Assembly: GCF_037094685.1 (NCBI RefSeq)
Contig: NZ_CP146614.1
Span: 1,984,001-2,048,000 of the forward strand
Length of the DNA: 64,000 bases
Source of the DNA: Massilia sp. METH4
GTDB taxonomy: Bacteria; Pseudomonadota; Gammaproteobacteria; Burkholderiales; Burkholderiaceae_D
Reading direction: 5' to 3'
Part shown: piece after piece, positions 7,951 through 16,762 of the stretch
Layout of the letters: each line of letters opens with the position of its first letter
How positions within the stretch are numbered: position 1 is the stretch's first letter
Notes under the pieces: model-generated
The model's input: only the letters and a program-made list of their open reading frames with translations
Told to the model about the DNA's origin: nothing
Database searches by the model: none
Program-made: the position numbers and the translations under genes

Positions 7951-9540
7951 ATGAGCGACCTGATCCACGACTTCATCTTCCGTTCGGCCGCCCGTACGCC
8001 CGGCGCCGAAGCCCTCGTCCACGGCAGCCGCCGCCTGAACTACGGCGCTCTCGCTGACCTGGTGCGCCGCAGCGCCGCCGCGCTGCTGGCGTCCGGCCTG
8101 GAGCGCGGGGAACGGGTCGCCGTCTACATGGAGAAAAACGTCGAGAACGTGGGGGCGATGTTCGGCGCCGCTGCCGCCGGCGGCGTCTTCGTGCCGGTCA
8201 ATCCCTTGCTCAAGCCCGAACAGGTTGCCTACATCCTGGCCGATTGCAATGTGCGCGTGCTGGTCACCACGATCGATCGCCTGAAACTGCTGGCCGACGT
8301 GCTGCCCGCGTGCCGCGACCTGCGGCTGGTCGTGGCGGTGGGCGGTGGCGACGCATTGCCGGCGATTCCGAACATCGAAGTGTTGTCATGGGATGGCGCG
8401 CTCCACCGCGCCGTGGACGAGAAGCGCACGCCCCACCGTGCCATCGACGGCGACATGGCCGCGATTCTCTACACTTCCGGCAGTACCGGGAAGCCGAAGG
8501 GCGTGGTGCTGTCGCACCGGAACATGGTGGCCGGCGCGCAGAGCGTGGCCAGCTACCTGGAAAATACGCCGCAGGACCGGCTCCTGGCCGTACTGCCGCT
8601 GTCGTTCGATTACGGCCTGTCGCAACTGACGACGGCATTCCATGCCGGCGCCACCGCCGTGCTGATCAACCACCTGTTGCCGCGCGACGTGCTCAACGCC
8701 GTGGTCGCCGAACGCATCACCGGGCTGGCAGCGGTGCCGCCGTTGTGGATCCAGCTTGCTCCGCTGCCGTGGCCGGAAGACTGCACGCTGCGCTACCTGA
8801 CCAATTCCGGCGGCGCCATGCAGCGCCCGACGCTGGACGCATTGCGGCGGGCGCTGCCGAACGCGCGGCCGTTCCTGATGTATGGCCTGACCGAAGCGTT
8901 CCGCTCCACTTACCTGCCGCCGGATGAACTGGACCGCCGCCCCGATTCGATGGGCAAGGCTATCCCGAATGCCGAGGTGATGGTGCTGCGCCCGGACGGC
9001 ACGGAGTGCGCGCCGCATGAGCCGGGCGAACTGGTGCACCGCGGCGCCCTGGTGTCGCTGGGCTACTGGAACGACCCGGCCAAGACCGCCGAGCGCTTCA
9101 AGCCCGTGGCGCCGCGCCATTATGGCTTGCCCCTGGCCGAACTGGCCGTCTGGTCCGGCGACACGGTGCGCCGCGACGAGGAAGGCTTCCTGTACTTCAT
9201 CAGCCGCAACGACGAGATGATCAAGACGTCGGGCTACCGCGTCAGTCCCACCGAGGTCGAGGAAGTGGTGTATGCGCGCGAGCACGTGGCCGAGGCGGCC
9301 GCGATCGGCGTCAAGCATCCGGCCCTGGGCCAGGCGATCGTCGTCATCGCGTTCCCGCGCGAGGGAGCGGCCCTGAGTCCCAACGACCTGTTTGCCGCGT
9401 GCAAGCCGCACCTGCCGGCCTACATGCTGCCGCAGAAGGTCGTCGTCGCCCAGGCCCCGTTGCCGCGCAACCCGAACGGCAAGATCGACCGCAAGCTGCT
9501 GTCGACGCAGTACGAGAACGTCTTCATGGAGCCGCGATGA
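7951..9540 (+). CDS. Exosortase A system-associated acyl-CoA ligase (AMP-forming)
   Basis: A 529-residue ANL-superfamily adenylating enzyme. It carries the ATP loop L-Y-T-S-G-S-T-G-K-P-K-G near residue 173, the Y-G-L-T-E-A-F motif near 311, a S-G-D-T-V-R-R hinge region near 405, and the C-terminal N-G-K-I-D-R-K with the acyl-adenylation lysine near 512. It activates a carboxylate as acyl-AMP and passes it to CoA or a carrier protein. This family is a marker of type 1 exosortase loci, beside the decarboxylase that follows with an ATGA overlap. The acid it activates is unknown; the phosphopantetheine carrier encoded at 5107 is a natural acceptor. Confidence 0.9.
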   Translation: MSDLIHDFIFRSAARTPGAEALVHGSRRLNYGALADLVRRSAAALLASGLERGERVAVYMEKNVENVGAMFGAAAAGGVFVPVNPLLKPEQVAYILADCNVRVLVTTIDRLKLLADVLPACRDLRLVVAVGGGDALPAIPNIEVLSWDGALHRAVDEKRTPHRAIDGDMAAILYTSGSTGKPKGVVLSHRNMVAGAQSVASYLENTPQDRLLAVLPLSFDYGLSQLTTAFHAGATAVLINHLLPRDVLNAVVAERITGLAAVPPLWIQLAPLPWPEDCTLRYLTNSGGAMQRPTLDALRRALPNARPFLMYGLTEAFRSTYLPPDELDRRPDSMGKAIPNAEVMVLRPDGTECAPHEPGELVHRGALVSLGYWNDPAKTAERFKPVAPRHYGLPLAELAVWSGDTVRRDEEGFLYFISRNDEMIKTSGYRVSPTEVEEVVYAREHVAEAAAIGVKHPALGQAIVVIAFPREGAALSPNDLFAACKPHLPAYMLPQKVVVAQAPLPRNPNGKIDRKLLSTQYENVFMEPR

Positions 9541-10772
9541 GCGCGCCACGCCCGCAGCACGCACCGCTGCTGCAGTTCCCCGTAGTCGACGATTGCCTGC
9601 AGGTCGGCGGCGTGCCGCTCACCCGGCTCGCGCAACGCGTCGGCCAGACGCCGTTCTATGCGTACGACCGCGCCGCGCTGACGGCAAGGGTGGCCGAACT
9701 GCGCCATCACCTGCCGGCCGACGTGCACCTGCACTACGCGATGAAGGCCAATCCGATGCCGGCCGTGGTGCAGCACATGGCTGCCCTGGTCGATGGCATC
9801 GACGTCGCATCGGGCGGCGAGCTGCGCGTGGCGCTCGACACGCCGATGGACCCGGCGCACATCAGCTTCGCGGGGCCGGGCAAGAGCGACATCGACCTGT
9901 CGTGCGCGATCGCGGCCGGCATCGTGCTGAACCTGGAGTCCGAGGGCGAAACCGAACGCGCCGCGCGCATCGGCGACGGCCTGGGCATCACGCCGCGCGT
10001 CAATGTGCGCGTCAATCCCGACTTCGAGCTGAAGTCGTCGGGCATGAAGATGGGCGGCGGGCCGAAGCAGTTCGGCGTCGATGCCGAGCGCGTGCCGGCA
10101 CTGCTGCGCCGCATCGGCGAACTGGGCCTGGACTTCCACGGCTTCCACATCTTCTCCGGCTCGCAGAACCTGAAGGCGGCGGCGCTGCACGAGGCGCATG
10201 AAAAAACGTTCGCGCTGGCGCTGCGGCTGGCACAGGAGGCGCCGCGCGCGCCGCGCATCCTGAATATCGGAGGCGGCTTCGGCATCCCGTATTTCCCCGG
10301 CGAAGAGCGGCTCGACCTGGCAGCCGTCGGCGCCAACCTGCATGCGGTGATGGATGGCGTGCGCCCGCAGCTGCAGGGGGCGCAGGTCGTCATCGAACTG
10401 GGGCGTTACCTGGTCGGCGAGGCCGGCGTCTATGTCTGCCGCGTGGTCGACCGCAAGGAATCGCGCGGCAGCGTGTACCTGGTGACCGACGGCGGCTTGC
10501 ATCATCACCTGTCCGCTTCGGGCAATTTCGGCCAGGTGATCCGCAAGAATTATCCGGTGGTCATCGGCAACCGTGTACATGGCGGGGAACGCGAGAAGGC
10601 CTCCGTCGTCGGGCCGCTGTGCACCCCGCTGGATGTGCTGGCCGACGGGATGGACCTGGCGCGCGCCCGGCCAGGCGACCTGGTGGCGGTGCTGCAGTCG
10701 GGCGCATACGGCGTATCGGCCAGCCCGGCGGGCTTCCTCAGCCATCCGGCGGCGCCGGAGGTGCTGGTCTGA
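9537..10772 (+). CDS. Exosortase A system-associated PLP-dependent decarboxylase
   Basis: A 411-residue fold-type III PLP enzyme of the diaminopimelate/ornithine decarboxylase type. The PLP lysine is Lys70 in H-Y-A-M-K-A-N, the phosphate-binding glycine run is N-I-G-G-G-F-G near 245, and G-P-L-C-T-P-L-D near 358 supplies the conserved active-site Cys and Asp. The start at 9537 overlaps the ligase stop as ATGA. The family decarboxylates a D- or L-amino acid to an amine. In XrtA clusters it is always near the acyl-CoA ligase, so amine and acyl group may be joined. The substrate is not known. Confidence 0.9.
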   Translation: MSAPRPQHAPLLQFPVVDDCLQVGGVPLTRLAQRVGQTPFYAYDRAALTARVAELRHHLPADVHLHYAMKANPMPAVVQHMAALVDGIDVASGGELRVALDTPMDPAHISFAGPGKSDIDLSCAIAAGIVLNLESEGETERAARIGDGLGITPRVNVRVNPDFELKSSGMKMGGGPKQFGVDAERVPALLRRIGELGLDFHGFHIFSGSQNLKAAALHEAHEKTFALALRLAQEAPRAPRILNIGGGFGIPYFPGEERLDLAAVGANLHAVMDGVRPQLQGAQVVIELGRYLVGEAGVYVCRVVDRKESRGSVYLVTDGGLHHHLSASGNFGQVIRKNYPVVIGNRVHGGEREKASVVGPLCTPLDVLADGMDLARARPGDLVAVLQSGAYGVSASPAGFLSHPAAPEVLV

Positions 10773-10829
10773 GCTGCTCCCCGCGCCGCACGGCGTGCGG
10801 CGCACGATTTGATAGAGGCGAGGTGCACG

Positions 10830-12659
10830 ATGAGCGGTATTTGTGGGTGGATCGGCCACGGCGCGCAAGACCGTGGAGTGATCGGCAGGATGGCCGCGCC
10901 GCTGGCGCGTTTCGACGGCAGCCCCGTGCACGAGGCGGAAGGCAGCCGGTGCGCGGCCGCCGTGGCCGGGGCGGGCGATGTGCATCGCCAGGAGGGCTTG
11001 CTGATCGCGTTGTGGGGCCATCCGGTCCTGCGCGATCCGGCGCTGGCCGAGCAGGCCGCCATCCGCGGTCCGGCGGCCGTGCTGGCCGCGCAGCGCCACC
11101 TCGGCCCTGACAGGCTGTGCGCCCTGCTGGGCGGCTCCTTCGCGCTGTGCGTCCTCGACGAGCGTGCCGGCGAAGCGATCCTGGCGATCGACCGCATGGG
11201 CGTGCATCCCCTGACCTGGCAACTGGCCGGGGAAGTACTGCTGTTCGCCTCGTCGGCGGACGCGCTGATTCGCCATCCGCTGGCCGGCGCCGCGATCGAC
11301 CCACAGGGCATCTACAACTACGTCTACTTCCACATGGTGCCGGCGCCCGGCACCGTGTACAAGGACCAGCAGCGGCTGCTTCCCGGCCATTATCTGCACT
11401 ATCGCCAGGGACGGGTGGAGACCCGGCCGTACTGGCGCATGGCGTTCCAGGAAGACGGCAAGCGTTCCTTCGAGGAGCTGAAGGCCGACTTCCTCGCCCA
11501 GCTGAAGCACGGCGTGCGCGAGGCGGCGGCCGGGGCGAAGGTCGGCGCCTTCCTGTCCGGCGGCACCGACAGTTCGACGATCGCCGGCATGCTGTGCGAT
11601 GTCGGCGGCGTGCCCGCCGAAACCTATTCGATCGGCTTCGCGGCCCAGGGCTACGACGAGATGGAATACGCGCGCATCGCATCGCGCCATTTCGGCACCC
11701 ATCACCACGAGTACTACGTCACGCCCGACGACGTGGTGGCCGCCATTCCCGACGTGGCGGCCGTGTGCGACCAGCCGTTCGGCAACGCCTCGGCGGTTCC
11801 CGCCTTCTACTGCGCGCGGCTGGCAAGGAAGGATGGCGTGACGCGCATGCTGGGCGGCGACGGCGGCGACGAACTGTTCGGCGGCAACGAGCGCTACGCG
11901 AAGCAGCATGTGTTCGCCCGCTACGAGCAGGTGCCTTCCCTGTTCCGCAAGGCGCTGCTGGAGCCGGCCATCTTCAACTTCCCCGGCGGCGATCGCGTGA
12001 CCTTGCTGCGCAAGGCGCGCAGCTACATCGAGCAGGCGTCGGTGGCGATGCCCGCGCGGCTGGAAACCTACAACCTGCTGGGCCGCTACGGCGCGCGCCA
12101 GGTGTTTACCGATGACTTCCTCGCGAGCGTCGATACCGGCCAGCCGCTTGCCGGGCTGGCGCAAACCTATGACGCGAGCGAGGCGAAGAGCCTGATCAAC
12201 CGCATGCTGGCGCTGGACCTGAAGATCACGCTCGCCGACAACGACCTGCCGAAGGTGATGAAGGCTTGCGAGCTGGCCGGCGTCGAGGTGGCATTCCCGT
12301 TCCTGAACGACGCGATGGTGGCGTTCTCCGCGGGCCTGACGCCGCAGCAGAAGCTGAACGGCACGCAGTTGCGCTGGTTCTTCAAGGAGGCCCTGAAGGG
12401 CTTCCTGCCGCCCGAGATCATCACCAAGCAAAAGCACGGCTTCGGCCTGCCGTTCGGCGTGTGGCTGCAGCAGCACAAGGCGTTACAGCAGCTGGCGTCC
12501 GACAGCCTGACGGACCTGAAGGCGCGCGGCATCGTGCGCGGCGATTTCATCGGGCAGCTCACCGGCAAGCACCTGCTCGAACATGCCGGCTACCACGGCA
12601 CCATGGTGTGGGTGCTGATGATGCTGGAACAGTGGTACCGCCAGCGCGCCGGAGCCTGA
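10830..12659 (+). CDS. Asparagine-synthase-like enzyme with degraded glutaminase domain
   Basis: A 609-residue protein with asparagine synthetase B layout. The synthase domain is intact: the PP-loop S-G-G-T-D-S-S lies near 243, and G-G-D-G-G-D-E-L-F-G-G-N-E-R-Y near 345. The N-terminal domain starts M-S-G-I-C-G-W, so the catalytic Cys2 of class II amidotransferases is Ser; the usual R-G-P-D and N-G-E-I-Y-N motifs are also absent. ATG 10830 is chosen because it gives this family-like start; an ATA-region extension to 10809 is possible but unlikely. It probably forms an amide by ATP-dependent adenylation with ammonia or another amine, perhaps the product of the preceding decarboxylase (inference). 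Confidence 0.85.
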   Translation: MSGICGWIGHGAQDRGVIGRMAAPLARFDGSPVHEAEGSRCAAAVAGAGDVHRQEGLLIALWGHPVLRDPALAEQAAIRGPAAVLAAQRHLGPDRLCALLGGSFALCVLDERAGEAILAIDRMGVHPLTWQLAGEVLLFASSADALIRHPLAGAAIDPQGIYNYVYFHMVPAPGTVYKDQQRLLPGHYLHYRQGRVETRPYWRMAFQEDGKRSFEELKADFLAQLKHGVREAAAGAKVGAFLSGGTDSSTIAGMLCDVGGVPAETYSIGFAAQGYDEMEYARIASRHFGTHHHEYYVTPDDVVAAIPDVAAVCDQPFGNASAVPAFYCARLARKDGVTRMLGGDGGDELFGGNERYAKQHVFARYEQVPSLFRKALLEPAIFNFPGGDRVTLLRKARSYIEQASVAMPARLETYNLLGRYGARQVFTDDFLASVDTGQPLAGLAQTYDASEAKSLINRMLALDLKITLADNDLPKVMKACELAGVEVAFPFLNDAMVAFSAGLTPQQKLNGTQLRWFFKEALKGFLPPEIITKQKHGFGLPFGVWLQQHKALQQLASDSLTDLKARGIVRGDFIGQLTGKHLLEHAGYHGTMVWVLMMLEQWYRQRAGA

Positions 12660-12660
12660 C

Positions 12661-13695
12661 ATGCGTACCCGGGTCTGCATCTCGATCGACACGGAGTTCT
12701 CCATCGGCGGAGCATTCAAGAGTCCGGACAAGCAGCCCGTCGCCGAACCGATGGTGTGGTGCGAGGTCGGCGGCCGCTCGCAGGGCCTGGGCTTTCTGCT
12801 CGACCAGTTCGAGCGCCACCGCATTCCCGCCACCTTCTTCGTCGAGGCGGCGCACCGCTACTTTTTCCGCGAGCAGGACCCGATGGGCGCGATCGCCCGG
12901 CGCATCGCCGCCCACGGCCACGAAGTGCAGTTGCACACGCATCCCTGCTGGTCGGTGTTCCAGCACGGCGACTGGTGGGAACGGGTACGGCGCGAACCGT
13001 TCCAGGACGAGTTCTTCGGCCGCGCCGTGGAAGATTCCGTGCGGCTGCTGCGCCAGGGCCAGCAGGCATTCGCGGAGTGGGGAATCCCCGCGCCGACGGT
13101 GTTCCGGCCCGGGAACATGCAGCATGATGATGCGCTGTTCGCCGCCATGGCCCGCTGCGGTATTGCCTACAGCTCCTGCGTCGGCCTGGCCGTATTCGAC
13201 AGCAAGGACCCGCGCTACCGCCTGTACAGCGGCGTGCATCGGCGCCACGGCGTGCTGGAGATGCCGGTGCTGACGTTCCAGGACTGGCAGCTCGGCGGGC
13301 GCCGCCACTTGAAGACGTTGACGATCGCCGGCACCAGTTTCGATGAAACGCGCCTGCTGCTGGAGCGCGCGCACGAACAGCAGGTTCCGCTGGTCGTGCT
13401 GCTGACCCACCCGTTCGAATACGTGCAGCGGCGCGACGACAGCATGCGCACGGCACGCAGCAATGCGCTGCACCAGAATCGCCTGGCGCGGCTGTGCCGC
13501 TACCTGGACGACAACCGCGAGCGCTTTTTCCCGACCGGCATGGGCGAGGCCGGCAGCGCCCTGCAAGCGGCACCGGATGAACGCAACGTGCTGTTGCATG
13601 GCAGCGGCTGGCGCAGCATCCGCCGGCTCGCCGAGCAGGCAGTCTACGACCGCTACGGCAGCTGGGCATTGTCCCGGCAAGGAGTTCCGGCATGA
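12661..13695 (+). CDS. Polysaccharide deacetylase family protein (NodB-like)
   Basis: A 344-residue protein. The metal-binding start C-I-S-I-D-T-E (Asp10) and L-H-T-H-P (His92, His94) resemble NodB motifs 1 and 2, and V-F-R-P-G-N near 140 resembles motif 3. A long C-terminal half with L-L-T-H-P-F-E-Y near 245 completes the barrel. No signal peptide is visible, so the substrate may be a cytoplasmic lipid-linked sugar. It begins one base after the previous stop and overlaps the phosphatase gene by 4 bases. It is one of three deacetylases in the EPS island. Confidence 0.85.
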   Translation: MRTRVCISIDTEFSIGGAFKSPDKQPVAEPMVWCEVGGRSQGLGFLLDQFERHRIPATFFVEAAHRYFFREQDPMGAIARRIAAHGHEVQLHTHPCWSVFQHGDWWERVRREPFQDEFFGRAVEDSVRLLRQGQQAFAEWGIPAPTVFRPGNMQHDDALFAAMARCGIAYSSCVGLAVFDSKDPRYRLYSGVHRRHGVLEMPVLTFQDWQLGGRRHLKTLTIAGTSFDETRLLLERAHEQQVPLVVLLTHPFEYVQRRDDSMRTARSNALHQNRLARLCRYLDDNRERFFPTGMGEAGSALQAAPDERNVLLHGSGWRSIRRLAEQAVYDRYGSWALSRQGVPA

Positions 13696-14312
13696 TCGCA
13701 ACCCTGCACAATCGCCTGACTGCGCGTCTGACCGCGCGGTTGAATGCGCGCTTCGGCACCTGGCGCGGCCTGGTGCGGCTGCTGCTCGCCCAGGCCGAGC
13801 GGATCACCGGACGGCTGCGGCCGTTCGACCTGCACGACCCGCACGCGGTTCGCCGCGTGGTCTTCGTCTGCCTCGGCAATATCTGCCGCAGCGCCTATGC
13901 CGAACAGGTGGCGCGCGCCGCGGGCCTGAACGCGGCGTCGCTCGGCCTGTCGACCACGACCGGCGTCGGCTCGCCCGACCCCGCGCTGGCGGCGGCCGCG
14001 CGGCAGCAATTGCCGATGGACGCGCACCGCGCACGCGACTGGGAAGACTTCGCCGTGCAGCCGGGCGACCTGCTGCTGGCGATGGAAGTGCGGCAGGTGC
14101 ATGAATTGAGGCGCCGGCTGGGCGGCCGCACCGACGTGCAGGTGGCATTGCTCGGCAACTGGTGTTCGCCGCCATTGCCGCACCTGCATGATCCGTTCAC
14201 GCTGTCCGATGCCTATTTCGACACCTGCTTCACCCGCATCCGCCAGGCCGTCGGCCGGCTGGCGCGAGACGTTCCGAACGCGCGCGCCATGCCGGCGCAA
14301 AAGAGGGGGTAG
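13692..14312 (+). CDS. Low-molecular-weight protein-tyrosine phosphatase
   Basis: A 206-residue protein with the LMW-PTP loop C-L-G-N-I-C-R-S at residues 60-67 (nucleophile Cys60, Arg66) and a likely general acid Asp in H-D-P-F near 163. Classic Wzb-type enzymes have this loop within the first 15 residues; here a basic 55-residue N-terminal extension precedes it. Such phosphatases dephosphorylate bacterial tyrosine kinases that control capsule or EPS polymerisation. The matching kinase is at 27672. Start ATG 13692 overlaps the deacetylase stop. Confidence 0.85.
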   Translation: MIATLHNRLTARLTARLNARFGTWRGLVRLLLAQAERITGRLRPFDLHDPHAVRRVVFVCLGNICRSAYAEQVARAAGLNAASLGLSTTTGVGSPDPALAAAARQQLPMDAHRARDWEDFAVQPGDLLLAMEVRQVHELRRRLGGRTDVQVALLGNWCSPPLPHLHDPFTLSDAYFDTCFTRIRQAVGRLARDVPNARAMPAQKRG

Positions 14313-14314
14313 CG

Positions 14315-15424
14315 ATGAGCCGCGAATTCTCGCTGTACCTGGATGCCGTGCGTTTCCTGGCCGCGCTGATGGTCGTGGTCTACCACATGAACATGCGCTG
14401 GCTCAGCACCGCCATCCTGCCCCTGTCCGGCCACGGGCACGCGGCGGTGATGGTGTTCTTCGTGCTGTCCGGCTACGTGATCTCCTATATCCACGCCAGG
14501 CGCGAGAACACGCCCGCGGAATACTGGGCCAGCCGCCTGTCGCGCTTCTACTCGCTGGCGATCCCCGTGGTGCTGGCCACGCCGCTGCTCGACATGGCGG
14601 GCGAGGCGCTGCGTCCGGACATCTACCAGGGCTGGACCACGCATGGCCTGGCACCGGTGCGCATCGTCACGAGCCTCGCGTGGTTGAACGAGATCTGGAC
14701 CATTTCCATCATGTCGTTCTCGAACACCCCGTACTGGTCGCTGTGCTACGAGATGTGGTACTACATCATGTTCGCCGTCTGGGTCTTCACCCGCGGCCGC
14801 ACGCGCGTCTTGCTGCTGGCCGGCTGCGCGCTGGTCGTGGGCCCCAAGATCCTGCTGCTGGCACCCGTCTGGGCAATGGGCGTGGTATTGCACCGGTGGC
14901 AGTTCCTGCAGCGCACCTCGTTCGCTGCCGGCCTGGCGCTGTTCATCGGCTCGCTCGTGGCGTTCGGGCTGTTCCAGCATTACGAGCTGACGGAACGGGG
15001 CAGCGCGTGGATGCGCGGCCTGGTCGGCGAGGCATTGCATCATCAACTGACATTCTCCCGCTTCGCGCTGACCGATTACCTGCTGGGCCTGATCGTGGCC
15101 GCCAATTTCGTCGGCGCCCGCGCCATCGCGCCGATGCTGGGCCGCGTGCTGCTGCCGCTGGAGCGGCCGATCCGCTGGCTGGCCGGCTATACGTTCTCGC
15201 TGTACCTGATGCATCAACCGCTGCTGCTGTTCTTTGGCGCCGTGATCGACGGCGACCCGCGCGGCCCGCTGTATTTCTTCGCGGTGTTCGGGGCGATCCT
15301 CCTCGCCGTCTGGCTCGCCGGTTCCGTCACCGAGGGGCGCCGGCACCTGTTGCGCGCCTGGCTGCTGGCACGCCTGCAAGCGCTGCATGGATCGCGCTGG
15401 ATCGGCGCGCGGGGTGCACGATGA
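14315..15424 (+). CDS. Acyltransferase 3 (OafA/YrhL-like) membrane protein
   Basis: A 369-residue polytopic protein. The N-terminus has the family pattern L-D-A-V-R-F-L-A-A-L-M-V-V-V-Y-H with the conserved Arg and His of the membrane acyltransferase site, followed by about ten hydrophobic helices. A F-S-L-Y-L-M-H-Q-P-L motif lies near residue 290. The family moves acetyl or other acyl groups across the membrane onto surface sugars. It sits 2 bases after the phosphatase stop and overlaps the ATP-grasp gene by 4 bases. Likely role: O-acylation of the exopolysaccharide. Confidence 0.88.
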   Translation: MSREFSLYLDAVRFLAALMVVVYHMNMRWLSTAILPLSGHGHAAVMVFFVLSGYVISYIHARRENTPAEYWASRLSRFYSLAIPVVLATPLLDMAGEALRPDIYQGWTTHGLAPVRIVTSLAWLNEIWTISIMSFSNTPYWSLCYEMWYYIMFAVWVFTRGRTRVLLLAGCALVVGPKILLLAPVWAMGVVLHRWQFLQRTSFAAGLALFIGSLVAFGLFQHYELTERGSAWMRGLVGEALHHQLTFSRFALTDYLLGLIVAANFVGARAIAPMLGRVLLPLERPIRWLAGYTFSLYLMHQPLLLFFGAVIDGDPRGPLYFFAVFGAILLAVWLAGSVTEGRRHLLRAWLLARLQALHGSRWIGARGAR

Positions 15425-16680
15425 ACGCGCCCCTCGCAGCGCACGAGGCGGCGCCGGTCGCCGGTGAAGCGCCGGCGCAACGGCTGATTCCCGCCGTGGT
15501 GCTCGGCATCGACACGCCGATCGGCCTGGCGATCGTGCGCAGCCTCGGGCGGCGCGGCGTGTCCGTGTATGGCATCGCACGTGGCAGGGCGGCGCCGGGC
15601 TTGTCGTCGCGCTACCTGCGCCAGGGGCTGTTGCGTGCGGAGGATGCCGCCGGCACGCTCGACCAGCTGGAAAGCCTTGTGGGGCGCATCGGCCCCGCGT
15701 GCCTGTTCGCGATTTCCGAAGGCGATATCGCGTTGTTGAACCGGCACCGCGACCGGCTGGCCGGCTACCGGCTGATGTTCTCGGATGCACGCCGGATGGA
15801 GACGGTGCTCGACAAGCAGAAGACCTATGCCGCCGCCGGGCGGGCCGGCGTGCCGGTGCCGCGCACCGTGCAACCGGCCACGCTGCCCGAAGCGGCGGCC
15901 GCGGCACCGGCGCTGCGCTACCCCGTGGTATTGAAGTGGGCGGAGCCGAACGAAGCCGGCATCGTGCTGCGCCGCGCCGGGCTCACGCTGGACAAGACGC
16001 GTTACTGCCACGGCGCGGACGAACTGCTGGAGTACCTGCGCCAGTTCGAACCCGTCGGCCGCTATCCGATGATCCAGGAATATTGCGCGGGCTATGGGCT
16101 GGGCCAGTTCTTCCTCATGCACGGGGGCCAGGCCCACGCGATGTTCCAGCACCGGCGGCTGCATGAATGGCCGCCGGAGGGCGGTGTCTCCACGCTGTGC
16201 GAGTCGGTGCCGCTCACGCAGCATGCGGCATTGCGCGAGCGATCGATGGCCCTGCTGCGGGAACTCGACTGGGAAGGCATCGCGATGGTCGAGTACCGTT
16301 ACGATCCCGAGCGCGACGAGGCGGCGCTGATGGAGATCAACGGCCGCTTCTGGGGCAGCCTGCCCCTTGCCTGCCAGGCCGGGGCCGATTTTCCGTGGCT
16401 GGCCTACAGCCTGCTGGGCGTCGGCGCCGCCCAACCCCAGCCGGAGTACCGGGCCGGCTTGCGCTGCCGCTTCATGATTCCGGAGACGAAGCGGCTCGCC
16501 CGGTTGCTGTTCCGGCCCGGCGCCGTGGCCGACCGCAATCTGGCGTTCTCCCGGGCCGGCGAGCTGGCGGGCTACCTGGGCGACTTCCTGCGCCCGTCCA
16601 CGCGCTATTACCTGTTCACCTGGTCGGACCCGATGCCGTTCCTGCGCGACCTGTGGCACGTGCTGCGGCGTTCCGGCTGA
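15421..16680 (+). CDS. ATP-grasp family carboxylate-amine ligase
   Basis: A 419-residue protein starting at ATG 15421 (ATGA overlap). The N-terminal 120 residues form a Rossmann-like preATP-grasp domain (V-L-G-I-D-T-P-I-G-L-A-I-V). The central part has the ATP-grasp core: Y-P-V-V-L-K-W near 165, a Y-P-M-I-Q-E-Y-C-A-G-Y-G hinge near 220 and the metal-binding M-E-I-N-G-R-F-W-G-S near 304. The family joins a carboxylate to an amine via acyl-phosphate. Homologues occur beside EPS glycosyltransferases, where they may attach amino acids to sugars. The in-frame extension back to 14188 runs through the acyltransferase gene and is not real. Confidence 0.82.
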   Translation: MNAPLAAHEAAPVAGEAPAQRLIPAVVLGIDTPIGLAIVRSLGRRGVSVYGIARGRAAPGLSSRYLRQGLLRAEDAAGTLDQLESLVGRIGPACLFAISEGDIALLNRHRDRLAGYRLMFSDARRMETVLDKQKTYAAAGRAGVPVPRTVQPATLPEAAAAAPALRYPVVLKWAEPNEAGIVLRRAGLTLDKTRYCHGADELLEYLRQFEPVGRYPMIQEYCAGYGLGQFFLMHGGQAHAMFQHRRLHEWPPEGGVSTLCESVPLTQHAALRERSMALLRELDWEGIAMVEYRYDPERDEAALMEINGRFWGSLPLACQAGADFPWLAYSLLGVGAAQPQPEYRAGLRCRFMIPETKRLARLLFRPGAVADRNLAFSRAGELAGYLGDFLRPSTRYYLFTWSDPMPFLRDLWHVLRRSG

Positions 16681-16699
16681 CTTTTACAAAGGAGTGAGG

Positions 16700-16762
16700 A
16701 TGCACAGGCTACACCTATCCGTGGCAGGCGATCGCGCCGCAAGCAAGGGGGCAGCGGCGTGA
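16700..16762 (+). CDS. Possible 20-residue leader peptide coupled to the next gene
   Basis: A short ORF starts at ATG 16700 behind a near-ideal ribosome site (AAAGGAGTGAGG). Its 20 codons end with a TGA that overlaps the GTG start of the glycosyltransferase as GTGA. The Shine-Dalgarno here is better than that of most genes in the operon, while the downstream GTG start has only an AGGGGG element. The peptide has no recognisable motif. It could be a translational-coupling leader, or a decayed gene start. Confidence 0.35.
   Translation: MHRLHLSVAGDRAASKGAAA

Noticed and set aside
9420..12476. A 1018-codon reading frame on the minus strand
   Set aside because: It lies opposite the decarboxylase and asparagine-synthase-like genes, has no recognisable domain and a histidine/arginine/alanine-rich composition. 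High GC content removes stop codons from the opposite frame.
14188..15420. N-terminal extension of the ATP-grasp gene
   Set aside because: The extension is an out-of-frame reading of the acyltransferase gene, and ATG 15421 gives a stop-start overlap and a normal family N-terminus.
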